Source: Alphaproteobacteria bacterium
GTDB taxonomy: Bacteria; Pseudomonadota; Alphaproteobacteria; Reyranellales; Reyranellaceae
NCBI GenBank assembly: GCA_019635875.1
Contig: JAHBYP010000004.1
Span: 388,001-452,000, forward strand
Direction: 5' to 3'
DNA: 64,000 nucleotides
This document shows, in pieces, positions 8,243 through 18,821 of the stretch. A model generated the notes under the pieces. It ran no database searches and had not been told where the DNA came from. It saw nothing but the letters and a program-made list of their open reading frames with translations. Each line of letters opens with the position of its first letter. Positions within the stretch are counted from its first letter, which is position 1. A program made the position numbers and the translations under genes.

Positions 8243-9529
8243 ATGCTCGTTGCCGCGCTTCTCATCCTCGTCGTGCTGCTCGCCATCAGCGTTCCGATCG
8301 CCGCAGTGATGGGCGTGCTCGGCCTGGCGCTCAACGAGTTCTTCTCGTCGATGCCGCTGTATCGGGCGATGGGCGAGATCCTGTGGAACTCGAACTCCGA
8401 GTACATCCTGATCGCCATCCCGCTCTTCGTCATGCTGGGGGAAATCCTGCTGCGCTCCGGCATCGCCGAGCGGGTCTACAACGCGGTGGCGCAGTGGCTG
8501 TCGTGGCTGCCGGGCGGGCTGATGCACGCCAATGTCGGCACCTGCGCCATGTTTGCGGCGACGTCCGGTTCCAGCATCGCGACCGCCGCGACCGTCGGTA
8601 TCGTCGCGTTGCCGCAGATCGAGCAGCGCAAGTATGACGAGCGGCTGTTCCTGGGGTCTCTGGCGGCCGGCGGCACGCTGGGTATCCTCGTTCCACCCTC
8701 GATCAATTTCATCCTTTATGGCCTGCTGACCAACACCTCGGTTCCACGCCTCTATCTCGCCGGCCTGATCCCGGGCGCCATCCTGGCCGGCCTGTTCATG
8801 CTTTATGTCCTGGTCAGATGCCTCCTGGTGCCCAGCCGGGGCGGGCTGAAGCTGGAGACGACGTGGCGGCGGCGCATTCTCGCGCTCAAGGATCTCGCCG
8901 CGCCGTTGCTGATCTTTCTCGTCGTCGTCGGGTCGATCTATGCCGGCTGGGCCACGCCCACGGAGGCCGCTTCGCTCGGCGTGATCGCCGCCCTGCTGCT
9001 CGCCGCCTGGGAACGCAGGCTGAGCCTGTCGATGCTGCGCGCCGTGCTCGAAGGCACGATGCGCACCACGGCATTGATCATGCTGATCATCATGGCCGCG
9101 CAGTTCCTCAATTTCGTGCTCGCCGCGATCGGGCTGACCGACGGCATGGGCAAGGCCATCGAAAGCCTCGGCCTCGGCAAGTACGGCACGCTGCTGCTGA
9201 TCCTTGTCTTCTATCTGGTGCTCGGGTGCTTCATGGAGACGATCTCCATGATGATCCTGACGACGCCGTTCATCTTCCCCATCGTCCAGAACCTCGGATG
9301 GGATCCGATCTGGTGGGGGATCGTGCTGACGATCCTGATCGAGGCCGCCCTGATCACGCCGCCCGTCGGGCTCAATCTCTACGTCGTGCAGAGCATGCGC
9401 CAACGCGGCACCATTGCCGATGTGATCTGGGGCTCGCTGCCCTTCGTCAGCCTGATGATGGTCCTGATCGGAATGCTGATGATCCTGCCGAATGTCGCCC
9501 TGTGGCTGCCCAGGCTCGTGATGGGTTGA
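8243..9529 (+). CDS. TRAP transporter large permease (DctM family)
   Basis: A 428-residue protein with about 12 hydrophobic segments, the usual size for DctM. Family motifs are visible: PLFVMLGEIL near residue 60, FAATSGSSIATAATVG near 105, the GGTLGILVPPSI segment near 145, and TPPVGLNLYV near 375. It is the sodium-coupled transport subunit working with the small permease and periplasmic binding protein encoded just upstream. ATG 8243 comes five bases after the small permease stop, so the two are surely co-transcribed. The solute cannot be read from sequence; TRAP systems usually carry organic acids. Confidence 0.95.
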   Translation: MLVAALLILVVLLAISVPIAAVMGVLGLALNEFFSSMPLYRAMGEILWNSNSEYILIAIPLFVMLGEILLRSGIAERVYNAVAQWLSWLPGGLMHANVGTCAMFAATSGSSIATAATVGIVALPQIEQRKYDERLFLGSLAAGGTLGILVPPSINFILYGLLTNTSVPRLYLAGLIPGAILAGLFMLYVLVRCLLVPSRGGLKLETTWRRRILALKDLAAPLLIFLVVVGSIYAGWATPTEAASLGVIAALLLAAWERRLSLSMLRAVLEGTMRTTALIMLIIMAAQFLNFVLAAIGLTDGMGKAIESLGLGKYGTLLLILVFYLVLGCFMETISMMILTTPFIFPIVQNLGWDPIWWGIVLTILIEAALITPPVGLNLYVVQSMRQRGTIADVIWGSLPFVSLMMVLIGMLMILPNVALWLPRLVMG

Positions 9530-9591
9530 TCCCGGAAGATCCTCGCGCGGGCGTTGACAGCGGAGCCGCTGCGCGCGCCAAATCCCCAGCC

Positions 9592-9945
9592 ATGACTGCC
9601 ACCCGCAAGCTTGAGCCGGTGAAGGACGCCAGCCACCTCTACGAGGTCGAGCGCCGCGCCTATCATCTGCAGCGCCCGGGCTTTCGCATCGCCGAGCTGC
9701 AGCTGTCGCCGACGCAGAAGGTGCCGTGGCACTGCCACAGCAACATCAGCGACACGTTCTACGTGCTCGAGGGCGAGATGCGCCTGTTCCTGCAGAAGCC
9801 GAAGCAGGAGGTGCGGTTGAAGCCGGGCGAGAGCTTCGTCGCCGAAGCCGGCCGGCCACACCTGGTGACCAACGCCGGCCAGACCTCGCTGACCTTCCTG
9901 ATCATGCAAGGCGTCGGCGAGTACGACTACGTGCCGCTCGTGTAG
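9592..9945 (+). CDS. Cupin-domain protein, 117 aa
   Basis: A single cupin fold of 117 residues. Cupin motif 1 is seen as PWHCHSNISDTFYVLEGEM (about residues 43-61), with the two His and Glu that bind a metal. Motif 2 is PGESFVAEAGRPHLV (about 80-94). Small cupins like this act as isomerases, dioxygenases or sugar/acid-binding enzymes, so the reaction cannot be assigned. It lies 62 bases after the TRAP permease gene on the same strand and may act on the imported solute. The frame is open far upstream but this is overlap with dctM. Confidence 0.8.
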   Translation: MTATRKLEPVKDASHLYEVERRAYHLQRPGFRIAELQLSPTQKVPWHCHSNISDTFYVLEGEMRLFLQKPKQEVRLKPGESFVAEAGRPHLVTNAGQTSLTFLIMQGVGEYDYVPLV

Positions 9946-9972
9946 CGCGTCGAGCGTGAGATCGATATCCCC

Positions 9973-10060
9973 CTGTCATCACGAGCGCAGCGAGGGATCC
10001 AAGGCCGGTCTGGGTCCCTCGCTGCGCTACAGGGGCCGCGGACGGCCCCGAGGATGACAT
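9973..10060. repeat. Palindromic intergenic repeat R1 (GTCATC...GAGCGCAGCGAGGGA type)
   Basis: TGTCAT at 9974-9979 matches ATGACA at 10054-10059, and AGCGCAGCGAGGGA (9984-9997) pairs perfectly with 10015-10028. A second hairpin GGGGCC/GGCCCC lies at 10032-10049. The same core words recur at 44.1, 62.3 and 62.7 kb, so this is a dispersed element. It overlaps the 3' end of the next minus-strand gene and may also end transcripts from both sides. Confidence 0.75.
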
Positions 10061-10353
10061 GTGAGCTCGATTGACCACTCGCCGCTTTGGTCGGGCGTCG
10101 CGCTCGTTGCCGCGCGCAGCGTGTCCTCGATCAGGTGCCTGAGGATCCCGCGGCCGCGGGCGATCTCCAGCGTGCCGTCCTGGCGTACCCGATAGGCTTT
10201 CCAGCTGCCGGTCGCGGCGGCGCCGGTCGGCTTGCTCATGCGGCCGTTATCGGCCAGCCGATAGCCGGTCGGCATGAAATCGTAGATGATGATGAACGGC
10301 TCGGCCGCACCGGGACCGCTCACGGTTCGGGGCATGAAGGTGGTGTCGCGCAT
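10027..10353 (-). CDS. Hypothetical protein, 108 aa
   Basis: From ATG 10353 the protein begins MRDTTFMPRTVSG and contains an FIIIYDFMPTGYRLAD segment and a GSWKAYRVRQDGTLEIA segment that look like ordered beta structure. I do not recognise the family. The frame is open 26 codons further upstream, but the extra part is basic and low in coding character. The last dozen codons (TCHPRGRPRPL) run into palindromic repeat R1, which suggests that the repeat replaced the original C terminus. Codon use in the middle is ordinary for the window, supporting a real but poorly conserved gene. Confidence 0.5.
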   Translation of the reverse strand: MRDTTFMPRTVSGPGAAEPFIIIYDFMPTGYRLADNGRMSKPTGAAATGSWKAYRVRQDGTLEIARGRGILRHLIEDTLRAATSATPDQSGEWSIELTCHPRGRPRPL

Positions 10354-10497
10354 GGGCCGAATATGGCGCCGCCGGCAGTTCGATTCAGGGGATATGTCCA
10401 AATCGGATCGTTGCGCCAAGGTATTGTTCACAGATGATATTTTGTGCCTGGAGCAGCGAGTGGAGGGGTGGTAGCACGCGTCTTGCCGCGCGTCGGC

Positions 10498-10998
10498 CTA
10501 GATCAGGAACGCCATGTTCCACTGCGGCGCCTCGGCGGTGACCAGCTCGACGACCTTTCGGGACATGCGCAGCCTGCCCTCGACGCGGCGCAGGCGGTGG
10601 GTGACCCGGCCAGGCCAGACGCGCAGCGCCGCGCCGGCCTGCACGGCCAGCTCGTAGAGCACGAAGTTCGAGCCCACGGTGTAGACGCCGGCCTCGTGGT
10701 CGACGGCCAGGATCTCGATGTTCGAGACCATGCGCCGCATGGGCGAGGGCGGCGTCTGGGCGTGGCGCAGCCCGGTCTTGAGCTGGCGGATGCGGGTGGC
10801 CAACCGGGCGCGGTTGTCGTTGATGTAGGACAGGCGGTCGGCGGGATCATAGTCGGCGCGGCCGCGCGGCACCCAGTACTGCATGTCGTCGGCGACCAGC
10901 GCCTCCCATTCCTCGTAGCGCGACTCGTCGGCCAGCCGCGCCTCGAGATAGAGGAAATCCTCGATCTCGCGCCGCAGCGGCTCGGGCAGCGGGCTCAC
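10498..10998 (-). CDS. Aromatic-ring-hydroxylating dioxygenase, beta (small) subunit
   Basis: A 166-residue protein of the SnoaL/NTF2-like fold used by dioxygenase small subunits. Seen features are the N-terminal EIEDFLYLEARLADESRYEEWEALVADDMQYWVP stretch, which is the hallmark of the family, and the IRQLKTGLRHAQTPPSPMRRMVSNI segment after it. The subunit has a structural role in the alpha3beta3 oxygenase. It begins with GTG at 10998, overlapping the alpha-subunit stop by four bases (GTGA), so the two are translationally coupled. Confidence 0.92.
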   Translation of the reverse strand: MSPLPEPLRREIEDFLYLEARLADESRYEEWEALVADDMQYWVPRGRADYDPADRLSYINDNRARLATRIRQLKTGLRHAQTPPSPMRRMVSNIEILAVDHEAGVYTVGSNFVLYELAVQAGAALRVWPGRVTHRLRRVEGRLRMSRKVVELVTAEAPQWNMAFLI

Positions 10999-12275
10999 GC
11001 GCGGCTCTCCATCACATGGCGGTAGTGGCGCCAGAAGGCGCGGTTGGTCGTCTCGTCGCTGACATGGCCCACCCGCGTGCCGTCGTCCGCGCGGCTCTCG
11101 CGCGCGCGGCCGCGGCTGAGGTCGATCCAGCCGGGGCCATTATCTCCGCCATTGAGCGGCGGCTGCAGGCCCTGGAAGCCGATCTGCATGCGCTCGGCGA
11201 TGATCGCGTCGTCGGGCACGATGAAGCTGGCCGGCCCCAGCCCGGCCTCCGATTGGCGCACCAGGCGACGATTGAGCACTTGGTCGACGCCCTCGAGCTG
11301 CAGCGCCGTATGGACGTGCAGCACCGTGCCGACATCGACCGGATCGACGCGCGCTACGTTGCCTTCGCCGAGGAACAGGTTGGGGAAGATGAAGCCGTGC
11401 GGCGGGCCGTCCCACAGCAGGCGATCGGCGCGCTCCTTGCCGTGCCTGGCCTCCAGCGCCGCGCAGTACGAGGCGATCTTGTCGCGCGTCGTGCCCAGCC
11501 ACGCGAGCTCACGGCGGTAGCTCGGCCGCAGATCGAGCTCGCTGACGCCGCCGCCATGGTCGATGGCGCGCGAGACGTTCTTTGATTCGCCGCCGATCAC
11601 CGTCTCGTCATAGTAATTGTCCGGCACGGCGCGCAGCATCGAGGCGTGCACGAAGTCGAGATGGTAGCCGTCGCTGTCGCTCTCCGGCCACATCTTCCAG
11701 TTCGACTCTATGCGATGGCCGATCCAGCCGGCGCCGAAATGGATGTTGCCGGTGGGCGAGAGATCGCACAGCCGCTCGATCAGGTCGCGGCCGCCGACGC
11801 CCAGATGATCGGCCAGCGGCCCCGCGTCGCCCGACATGTTGGCGAAGATGAAGCCGCGATGGCTGCCGACCTGGCCGGCACGGTCGAGCGGCATGTCGGC
11901 GCGGTCGCGGTCGAAGCCAGCCTTGTGCGAGACGGCACGCAGGCTGCCGTCCAGGCCGAAGGTCCAGCCGTGGTAGATGCACTGGAAGCGGCTGTCGTGG
12001 CCGCGCTCCTTCCAGCACAGCCGGTTGCCGCGATGGGCGCAGCGATTGGCCAGCACCTGGATCCGACCCTCGCGGTCCCGCACCAGGATCACCGATTCGA
12101 GCCCGATCGGCCGGACCACCCAGTCGCCCGGCGCGGCGATCTCAGATTCATGGCCGAGGAAGACCCAGCCGCGCCGGAAGATGCGGTCCATCTCTTCGAC
12201 GAAGATGCGCGGGTCGGTGTACAGGCTACCGTGCACGCGATCCTCGCGCACCAGGGCGGCGTATCGGCCCGTCAT
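10995..12275 (-). CDS. Aromatic-ring-hydroxylating dioxygenase, alpha (Rieske) subunit
   Basis: About 426 residues from ATG 12275. The Rieske motifs CAHRG (about residue 78) and CIYHGW (about 99) hold the 2Fe-2S cluster. In the catalytic part a SDGYHLDFVHASML segment (about 200-213) supplies the His-x4-His iron ligands, as in benzoate, anthranilate and biphenyl dioxygenases. With the beta subunit gene directly downstream this makes a complete terminal oxygenase, but no ferredoxin or reductase is adjacent. An SD (GGGAGG) precedes ATG 12275 by seven bases; a second ATG at 12280 gives only a two-codon mini-ORF. Substrate is unknown. It is divergent from the histidine kinase gene. Confidence 0.92.
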   Translation of the reverse strand: MTGRYAALVREDRVHGSLYTDPRIFVEEMDRIFRRGWVFLGHESEIAAPGDWVVRPIGLESVILVRDREGRIQVLANRCAHRGNRLCWKERGHDSRFQCIYHGWTFGLDGSLRAVSHKAGFDRDRADMPLDRAGQVGSHRGFIFANMSGDAGPLADHLGVGGRDLIERLCDLSPTGNIHFGAGWIGHRIESNWKMWPESDSDGYHLDFVHASMLRAVPDNYYDETVIGGESKNVSRAIDHGGGVSELDLRPSYRRELAWLGTTRDKIASYCAALEARHGKERADRLLWDGPPHGFIFPNLFLGEGNVARVDPVDVGTVLHVHTALQLEGVDQVLNRRLVRQSEAGLGPASFIVPDDAIIAERMQIGFQGLQPPLNGGDNGPGWIDLSRGRARESRADDGTRVGHVSDETTNRAFWRHYRHVMESRA

Positions 12276-12466
12276 GACATGTCCTCCCGCGCCTTTGCCC
12301 GCATTCAAGCCCCCGGCCGCCGACCTGACAACCGGTTCGGGTGGCCGCGTTCATGCTGCAGCATCGCTTCAGATTGGATCATTTGGGCCCGCATCGCATC
12401 GGCACGATGTGGGACAAGCGTCGATCGTGGCGCGGCGCTGGCGTTCGCCCGGCACCTGGAGGGTTT

Positions 12467-15007
<2,541 letters not shown>

Positions 15008-15071
15008 GCACTTTCCCTTCTCGCCGCGAGAAGTTGGCGCGTGCCGCGTTCGCCTGCGATGGTGATGCCGC

Positions 15072-16064
15072 ATGGACGACCAGGAACGCCACAGGCTCGC
15101 CGCCCGCTATCTGCGCTTCGCCGAGGAGGAGGCGCGCGGCCGCTCGCCGCTCTACGAGGGCATCACGCGCGGCATCGTCGGTGATATCGAGGTTCTCAAC
15201 TTCCTGGCGGGCCTGCCGGAAGCAAAACGCCAGCCCAACCTGCTGCTGGCGGCGGTGCGTCATCTGCACGGCATGGCGCCGGACTGGCAGCGCTTCCGCG
15301 CGTCGCTGCTCGGCGACAGCGACGCGGTTCGCGCGCTGATGCTGGCGCGCTCGACGCAGACCAACGAGCCGGCGCGCTCGGCCGTGCTGCTGCCGATCCT
15401 CGCGCGGCTGCCGCAGCCCATCGCGCTGATCGAGGTCGGCGCCTCGGCCGGCCTGTGCCTGTTGCCGGATTTCTATGGCTACGATTACGGGCGGCGGGCG
15501 CTGGCGCCGCGGCCGCTGCCGATCGAGGCGCCGGTCTTCGCCTGCCAGGCCGATGCCGACACGCCCCTGCCCGAGGCACTGCCCTTCATCGTCTGGCGCG
15601 CCGGCCTCGATCTCGAGCCGATCGACGCCGCCGATCGCGCGCAGGCGGCGTGGCTCGAGACGCTGGTCTGGCCCGAGCAGAGCGAGCGCCTGGATCGGCT
15701 GCGGCGCGCGCTGAAGATCGCGGCACTGCAGAAGCCGCGCATCGAGCGGGGCGACCTGTTGGGCGAGAAGCTCACGGAGCTCTGCGCGCTGGCGCCGAAA
15801 AGCGCGACCCTGGTCGTCTTTCATACCGCGGTGCTGGGCTATGTCGCCGACCGCGCCGCGCGCCAGCGCTTCGCCGCGACGGTGCGCACGCTTTGTCCGT
15901 GCTGGATCGCCAACGAATCGCCGCGCGTCTTTGCCGAGCATGCCGAGGGCGCCGGTGAGCCGCCGCGCGCCGGCGATTTCCTGATGGCGGTCAACGGCGC
16001 GCCGGTCGCCTGGACCGATCCGCACGGCGCCTCGCTGCGATGGATCGCCGACCCAGCGCTCTGA
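15072..16064 (+). CDS. DUF2332 family protein, 330 aa
   Basis: A 330-residue protein recognisable as DUF2332 by the N-terminal YLRFAEEEARGRSPLYEGI block, the TQTNEPARSAVLLPIL segment and the IALIEVGASAGLCLLPD motif near 120-136, which resembles a SAM-methyltransferase glycine motif (VGASAG). Later sections LVVFHTAVLGYV and WIANESPRVF also belong to the family. The biochemical role is not known; a methyltransferase-like fold is an inference from the motif. It sits between the histidine kinase and the acetamidase gene on the same strand with short gaps of 64 and 27 bases. Confidence 0.82.
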   Translation: MDDQERHRLAARYLRFAEEEARGRSPLYEGITRGIVGDIEVLNFLAGLPEAKRQPNLLLAAVRHLHGMAPDWQRFRASLLGDSDAVRALMLARSTQTNEPARSAVLLPILARLPQPIALIEVGASAGLCLLPDFYGYDYGRRALAPRPLPIEAPVFACQADADTPLPEALPFIVWRAGLDLEPIDAADRAQAAWLETLVWPEQSERLDRLRRALKIAALQKPRIERGDLLGEKLTELCALAPKSATLVVFHTAVLGYVADRAARQRFAATVRTLCPCWIANESPRVFAEHAEGAGEPPRAGDFLMAVNGAPVAWTDPHGASLRWIADPAL

Positions 16065-16091
16065 TAGCCTCGCGGGGCAGGGGAGGAGTCC

Positions 16092-17000
16092 ATGCCGCGT
16101 CACGCCTATCTGTTCAGCATCAATCCCAACACGCCGCCGGTGATGAAGGTGCAGCCGGACGAGGAGTTCCGCATCGAGGTGCTTGGCTCGCTGGCGGAGA
16201 TCGAGGATGTGCGCACCGTGCCGGTGCCGTTCACGCCGGAATGCGAGGGCCATCCGCTGACCCCGATCGCCGGGCCGATCGTCGTCCATGGCGCGGAGCC
16301 GGGCGATGCGGTGGCCATCGACCTGCTGGAGATCACGCCGGGTCCCGACGGTGTCACCGCGATCCTCAGGCAGTTCGGCGTGCTGAAGGAGGAGTTCGCC
16401 GAGCCCAAGGCGCTCGCCTGTCCGGTGCGCGACGGCAAGGCGTGGTTCGGAGGGCGGATTCCGATCCCGCTCTACCCCAATCTCGGCACGATCTCGACCA
16501 TGCCGCCCGATGGCTACAAGCCGAGCCATGCCGGCGCCTATGGCGGCGACTTCGACCAGCGCGATGTCGGCGTCGGCTCGCGCGTGCACCTGCCGGTGAT
16601 CCATCCCGGCGCCCAGGTCTTCTTCGCCGACCCGCACGCGGTGATCAGCGACGGCATCATCTCGGGGACCGGTGTCGAGTGCGGCGCCTCGGTGCGCGCC
16701 CGGATCGGGCTCAACAAGAACGTGGCGCTCGACCGGCCGATCATCGAGCAGAAGGACACCATCCAGATCCTCGGCTGGGGCCCGACCGTCGAGGCGGCCA
16801 CCGAGGACGCCTCGCGCGGCGCCGTAGATTTCGTCGCCGCCCACACGAATCTTTCGCGCGAGGAGGCCTACATGCTGCTGGGCATCACCGGTGAGTTGCG
16901 TGTCGGGACCTCGCCGCGTCCCGTCATGTGCGCCCGGCTGATGATCCCCCGCGCAGTGCTCGAGGCGGCCGGGATGAGGGAGGTGGTGCGAGCGGGATGA
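16092..17000 (+). CDS. Acetamidase/formamidase family amidohydrolase
   Basis: A 302-residue protein of the FmdA/AmdA family, which hydrolyses short amides to ammonia and an acid. Diagnostic features are PLTPIAGPIVVHGAEPGDAV (about residues 55-75), the LGTISTMPPDGYKPSHAGAYGGDFD block around 133-155 and the late VDFVAAHTNLSREEAYMLLG segment. An SD (GGGGAGG) lies before ATG 16092. Its TGA stop is the first triplet of a 29-bp inverted repeat shared with the convergent class II aldolase gene. Together with the ABC/amidohydrolase operon at 19-23 kb it suggests local capacity to draw nitrogen from organic amides. Confidence 0.88.
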   Translation: MPRHAYLFSINPNTPPVMKVQPDEEFRIEVLGSLAEIEDVRTVPVPFTPECEGHPLTPIAGPIVVHGAEPGDAVAIDLLEITPGPDGVTAILRQFGVLKEEFAEPKALACPVRDGKAWFGGRIPIPLYPNLGTISTMPPDGYKPSHAGAYGGDFDQRDVGVGSRVHLPVIHPGAQVFFADPHAVISDGIISGTGVECGASVRARIGLNKNVALDRPIIEQKDTIQILGWGPTVEAATEDASRGAVDFVAAHTNLSREEAYMLLGITGELRVGTSPRPVMCARLMIPRAVLEAAGMREVVRAG

Positions 17001-17165
17001 CGGCTCATGACGGCTCGGACGGCTCTTTGCACCTTCCTACTGGCGATCGGCGAGGGTAGTCCGGGTCGACCCTGACGGCTGTGACGGCTTCCCCCCATCT
17101 ATCTCCTCCTCTCCCTTCAACAGAAGGAGGAGGCAGAGAGCCGTCAGAGCCGTCATGAGCCGTCA
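16998..17165. repeat. 29-bp inverted repeat joining the stop codons of two convergent genes
   Basis: Left arm 16998-17026 and right arm 17137-17165 match as inverted copies with one mismatch in 29 bases. Each arm is built of three copies of a 9-10 base word TGACGGCTC. Two more copies sit between the arms (17073, 17082). The left arm begins with the TGA of the amidase gene and the right arm ends with the TGA (minus strand) of the aldolase gene. A smaller hairpin, CTCCTCCT/AGGAGGAG, lies at 17103-17132. Likely a bidirectional terminator. Confidence 0.85.
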
Positions 17166-17948
17166 GTCGCGATAGCTCGGATCGCTCGCATCGAGCAGGC
17201 GGATCAATGCCGGCCATTCGAGGATGCCCCATGGCCGGCGCACCTTGCGGTCGTAGAGATGGGCGGCGCCGGCGGCGGTCTGCGCCGTCGGCAGGGTGAG
17301 TTCGGTGTTGGCCGCCATGGCGTCGGCCTGCACCTTGCAGGCCATCTCCAGCCAGTACATCGCGTTGAACGCTTCCTCGATGGTCTGTCCGCAGGTCAGC
17401 AGGCCGTGGTTGCGCAGGATCATGGCGTCGTGCGGTCCAAGATCGGCGACCAGGCGCGCGCGTTCGTCCATGTCGACGGCGGGGCCCTCGTAGTCGTGAT
17501 AGCCGATGCGGCCATGGAAGCGCATGGCATGCTGGGTCAGCGGCAGCAGCCCGCATTTCATCGTCGACACCGTCATGCCGGCACGGGTGTGGGTGTGCAG
17601 CACGCACTGTGCCTCGGGCCGCGCCGCATGGACGGCCGAGTGGATGACGAAGCCGGCCTGGTTGACGTCGCAGCCCATCGCCGCCTCGGGCCGGTGCACG
17701 ACCCTGCCGTCGAGGTCGATCCTGATCAGCGAGGAGGCCGTGATCTCGCGATAGAGCAGGCCGTAGGGGTTGATGAGGAAGTGGTGGTGATCGCCGGGCA
17801 CGCGGGCGGAGATGTGGGTGTAGATCATGTCGCTCATGCCGTAGCGCTCGACCAGCCGGTAGCAGGCCGCCAGCTTCACCCGCGTCTCCCACTCCGCCGG
17901 GCTGACGCTCTCGCGCACCGAGGCGCCGATCGTGCGACCACCGTCCAT
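17163..17948 (-). CDS. Class II aldolase/adducin family protein
   Basis: A 261-residue protein starting MDGGRTIGASVRESVSPAEW. It has the family's GMSDMIYTHISARVPG region near 40-56 and the LHTHTRAGM zinc-binding His pair near 112-120. FLINPYGLLYREITASSL and the ILRNHGLLTCG segment near 177-187 (third zinc His) follow. Members cleave or epimerise sugar phosphates or act as decarboxylases; the substrate here is not predictable. The frame is open far upstream, but only this ATG (GGAG nine bases before it) gives the family's normal length. Convergent with the acetamidase gene. Confidence 0.88.
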   Translation of the reverse strand: MDGGRTIGASVRESVSPAEWETRVKLAACYRLVERYGMSDMIYTHISARVPGDHHHFLINPYGLLYREITASSLIRIDLDGRVVHRPEAAMGCDVNQAGFVIHSAVHAARPEAQCVLHTHTRAGMTVSTMKCGLLPLTQHAMRFHGRIGYHDYEGPAVDMDERARLVADLGPHDAMILRNHGLLTCGQTIEEAFNAMYWLEMACKVQADAMAANTELTLPTAQTAAGAAHLYDRKVRRPWGILEWPALIRLLDASDPSYRD

Positions 17949-18009
17949 TGCTGCCCACTCCGTGCCATGATGCGCCGCCAGTCTAGCGCCGGTTGAGAAG
18001 GAGCGGGTG

Positions 18010-18261
18010 ATGAAGTTCGCGGTTCTGATGGTGGCTGCCGGCCTTGTCCTGTCGACGTTGGGCGCCTGCACGCCGCAATCGCCGCCCCCGTCCGGCAGGC
18101 CGCAGAGCACCGTGTGCACCGGCCAGCGGCCGCAGATGTGCACGCGCGAGTACCGGCCGGTCTGCGGCACCGACGTGCGCGGCGCCTCGCGCAGCTTCGG
18201 CAACGCCTGCGAGGCCTGTGCCGACAAGCAGGTGGTGAGCCACAGGCCCGGCACATGCTGA
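18010..18261 (+). CDS. Kazal-like cysteine-rich lipoprotein, 83 aa
   Basis: From ATG 18010 (AAGGAG six bases upstream) the protein has a lipoprotein signal peptide ending in the lipobox LGAC with Cys-20. The mature part has six further cysteines arranged C-x6-C-x6-C-x13-C-x2-C-x11-C around a YRPVCG motif, the pattern of a Kazal-type serine protease inhibitor domain. It should sit lipid-anchored at a membrane facing the periplasm or outside. The next gene encodes a close relative and its start overlaps this stop, so this is a tandem duplicate pair in one operon. Protease inhibition is inferred only from the fold. Confidence 0.8.
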   Translation: MKFAVLMVAAGLVLSTLGACTPQSPPPSGRPQSTVCTGQRPQMCTREYRPVCGTDVRGASRSFGNACEACADKQVVSHRPGTC

Positions 18262-18521
18262 GGCGCCTGCCATTTCAGCCGAGCCTGGCTCTCGGACTGA
18301 TGCTGCTGGCCTCCGGCACCGCCGCGCAGCAGAGCGACCGGCCCTCGCCGACAGTGCCGCCCACGGGCACCGCCTGCAGCGAACCGCGGCCGCAGATCTG
18401 TCCACAGATCTACCAGCCGGTGTGCGGCTACAAGGCCAACGACGCGCGGCACACCTACAGCAATGCCTGCACGGCGTGCGCCGACAAGCAGGTGGTCGGC
18501 CATCGGCCGGGCCCCTGCTAG
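18255..18521 (+). CDS. Secreted Kazal-like cysteine-rich protein, 88 aa
   Basis: ATG 18255 lies inside the end of the preceding Kazal gene (seven-base overlap), so translation is coupled. The product has a signal peptide (LALGLMLLASGTAAQQ) without a lipobox cysteine. A Pro-rich spacer and a six-cysteine Kazal-like domain follow, with RPQIC, YQPVCGY and NACTACADKQVVGHRPG. The last block is almost identical to the neighbour's NACEACADKQVVSHRPG, showing recent duplication. One copy is predicted lipid-anchored and this one soluble. Its final Cys codon and TAG stop lie inside the 10-bp duplication that flanks the downstream MITE. Confidence 0.78.
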   Translation: MLRRLPFQPSLALGLMLLASGTAAQQSDRPSPTVPPTGTACSEPRPQICPQIYQPVCGYKANDARHTYSNACTACADKQVVGHRPGPC

Positions 18522-18524
18522 GGG

Positions 18525-18727
18525 TAGGGCGATCGCATATGGATTGGTGGTGTCTTCGGGCCACGCCGCTCCAGCGGCGCTCATGATGCGTCGCTGGAGC
18601 GACGCGGCCCGAACGGGAAGCTGCCTGGTCGGGGCGCGCCACTCCGGTGACGCGTCTTGTCGATCGTCCGCCGCGCCACAGGAGTTGCGCGCCCCCAGCC
18701 TGTTGAGGGCTATATGCGATCGCCCTT
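18525..18727. mobile_element. Candidate MITE, 203 bp, with 15-bp terminal inverted repeats and 10-bp target duplication
   Basis: AGGGCGATCGCATAT at 18526-18540 is perfectly inverted at 18712-18726. Directly outside, CTGCTAGGGG occurs at 18515-18524 and again at 18728-18737, the arrangement of a target-site duplication. Inside, 18558-18579 and 18589-18610 form a 22-bp hairpin with three mismatches. No ORF of its own is credible, so it would be a non-autonomous element. Removing the element and one repeat copy restores GCCCCTGCTAGGGGC, a small perfect hairpin at the end of the Kazal gene. Confidence 0.7.
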
Positions 18728-18737
18728 CTGCTAGGGG

Positions 18738-18821
18738 CGGCGGGCAGGGCGGCGCGACGCGTGGCGGGCCTCGACATCAAGAAATAGCCATCTGACCAAC
18801 TCTTGGGCGCGCCGCGTGGCG
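18738..18821. other. Non-coding stretch between MITE and sigma-54 region
   Basis: This stretch of the 515-base gene-free region (18522-19036) holds no gene or clear signal that I can see beyond a GC-rich run. The rest of that gap is occupied by the MITE, the inverted repeat and the sigma-54 promoter described separately. Confidence 0.5.

Noticed and set aside
12266..12280. ATG at 12280 as start of the dioxygenase alpha subunit
   Set aside because: It reads ATG TCA TGA, a two-codon ORF. The family start at 12275 has the better SD spacing.
16998..17165. CRISPR-like short repeats (TGACGGCTC units)
   Set aside because: Units are 9-10 bases, adjacent or inverted, without unique spacers or cas genes.
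18463..18795. Open frame covering the MITE
   Set aside because: It crosses the Kazal gene end, the transposon-like ends and the hairpin; no start signal and no protein-like composition.
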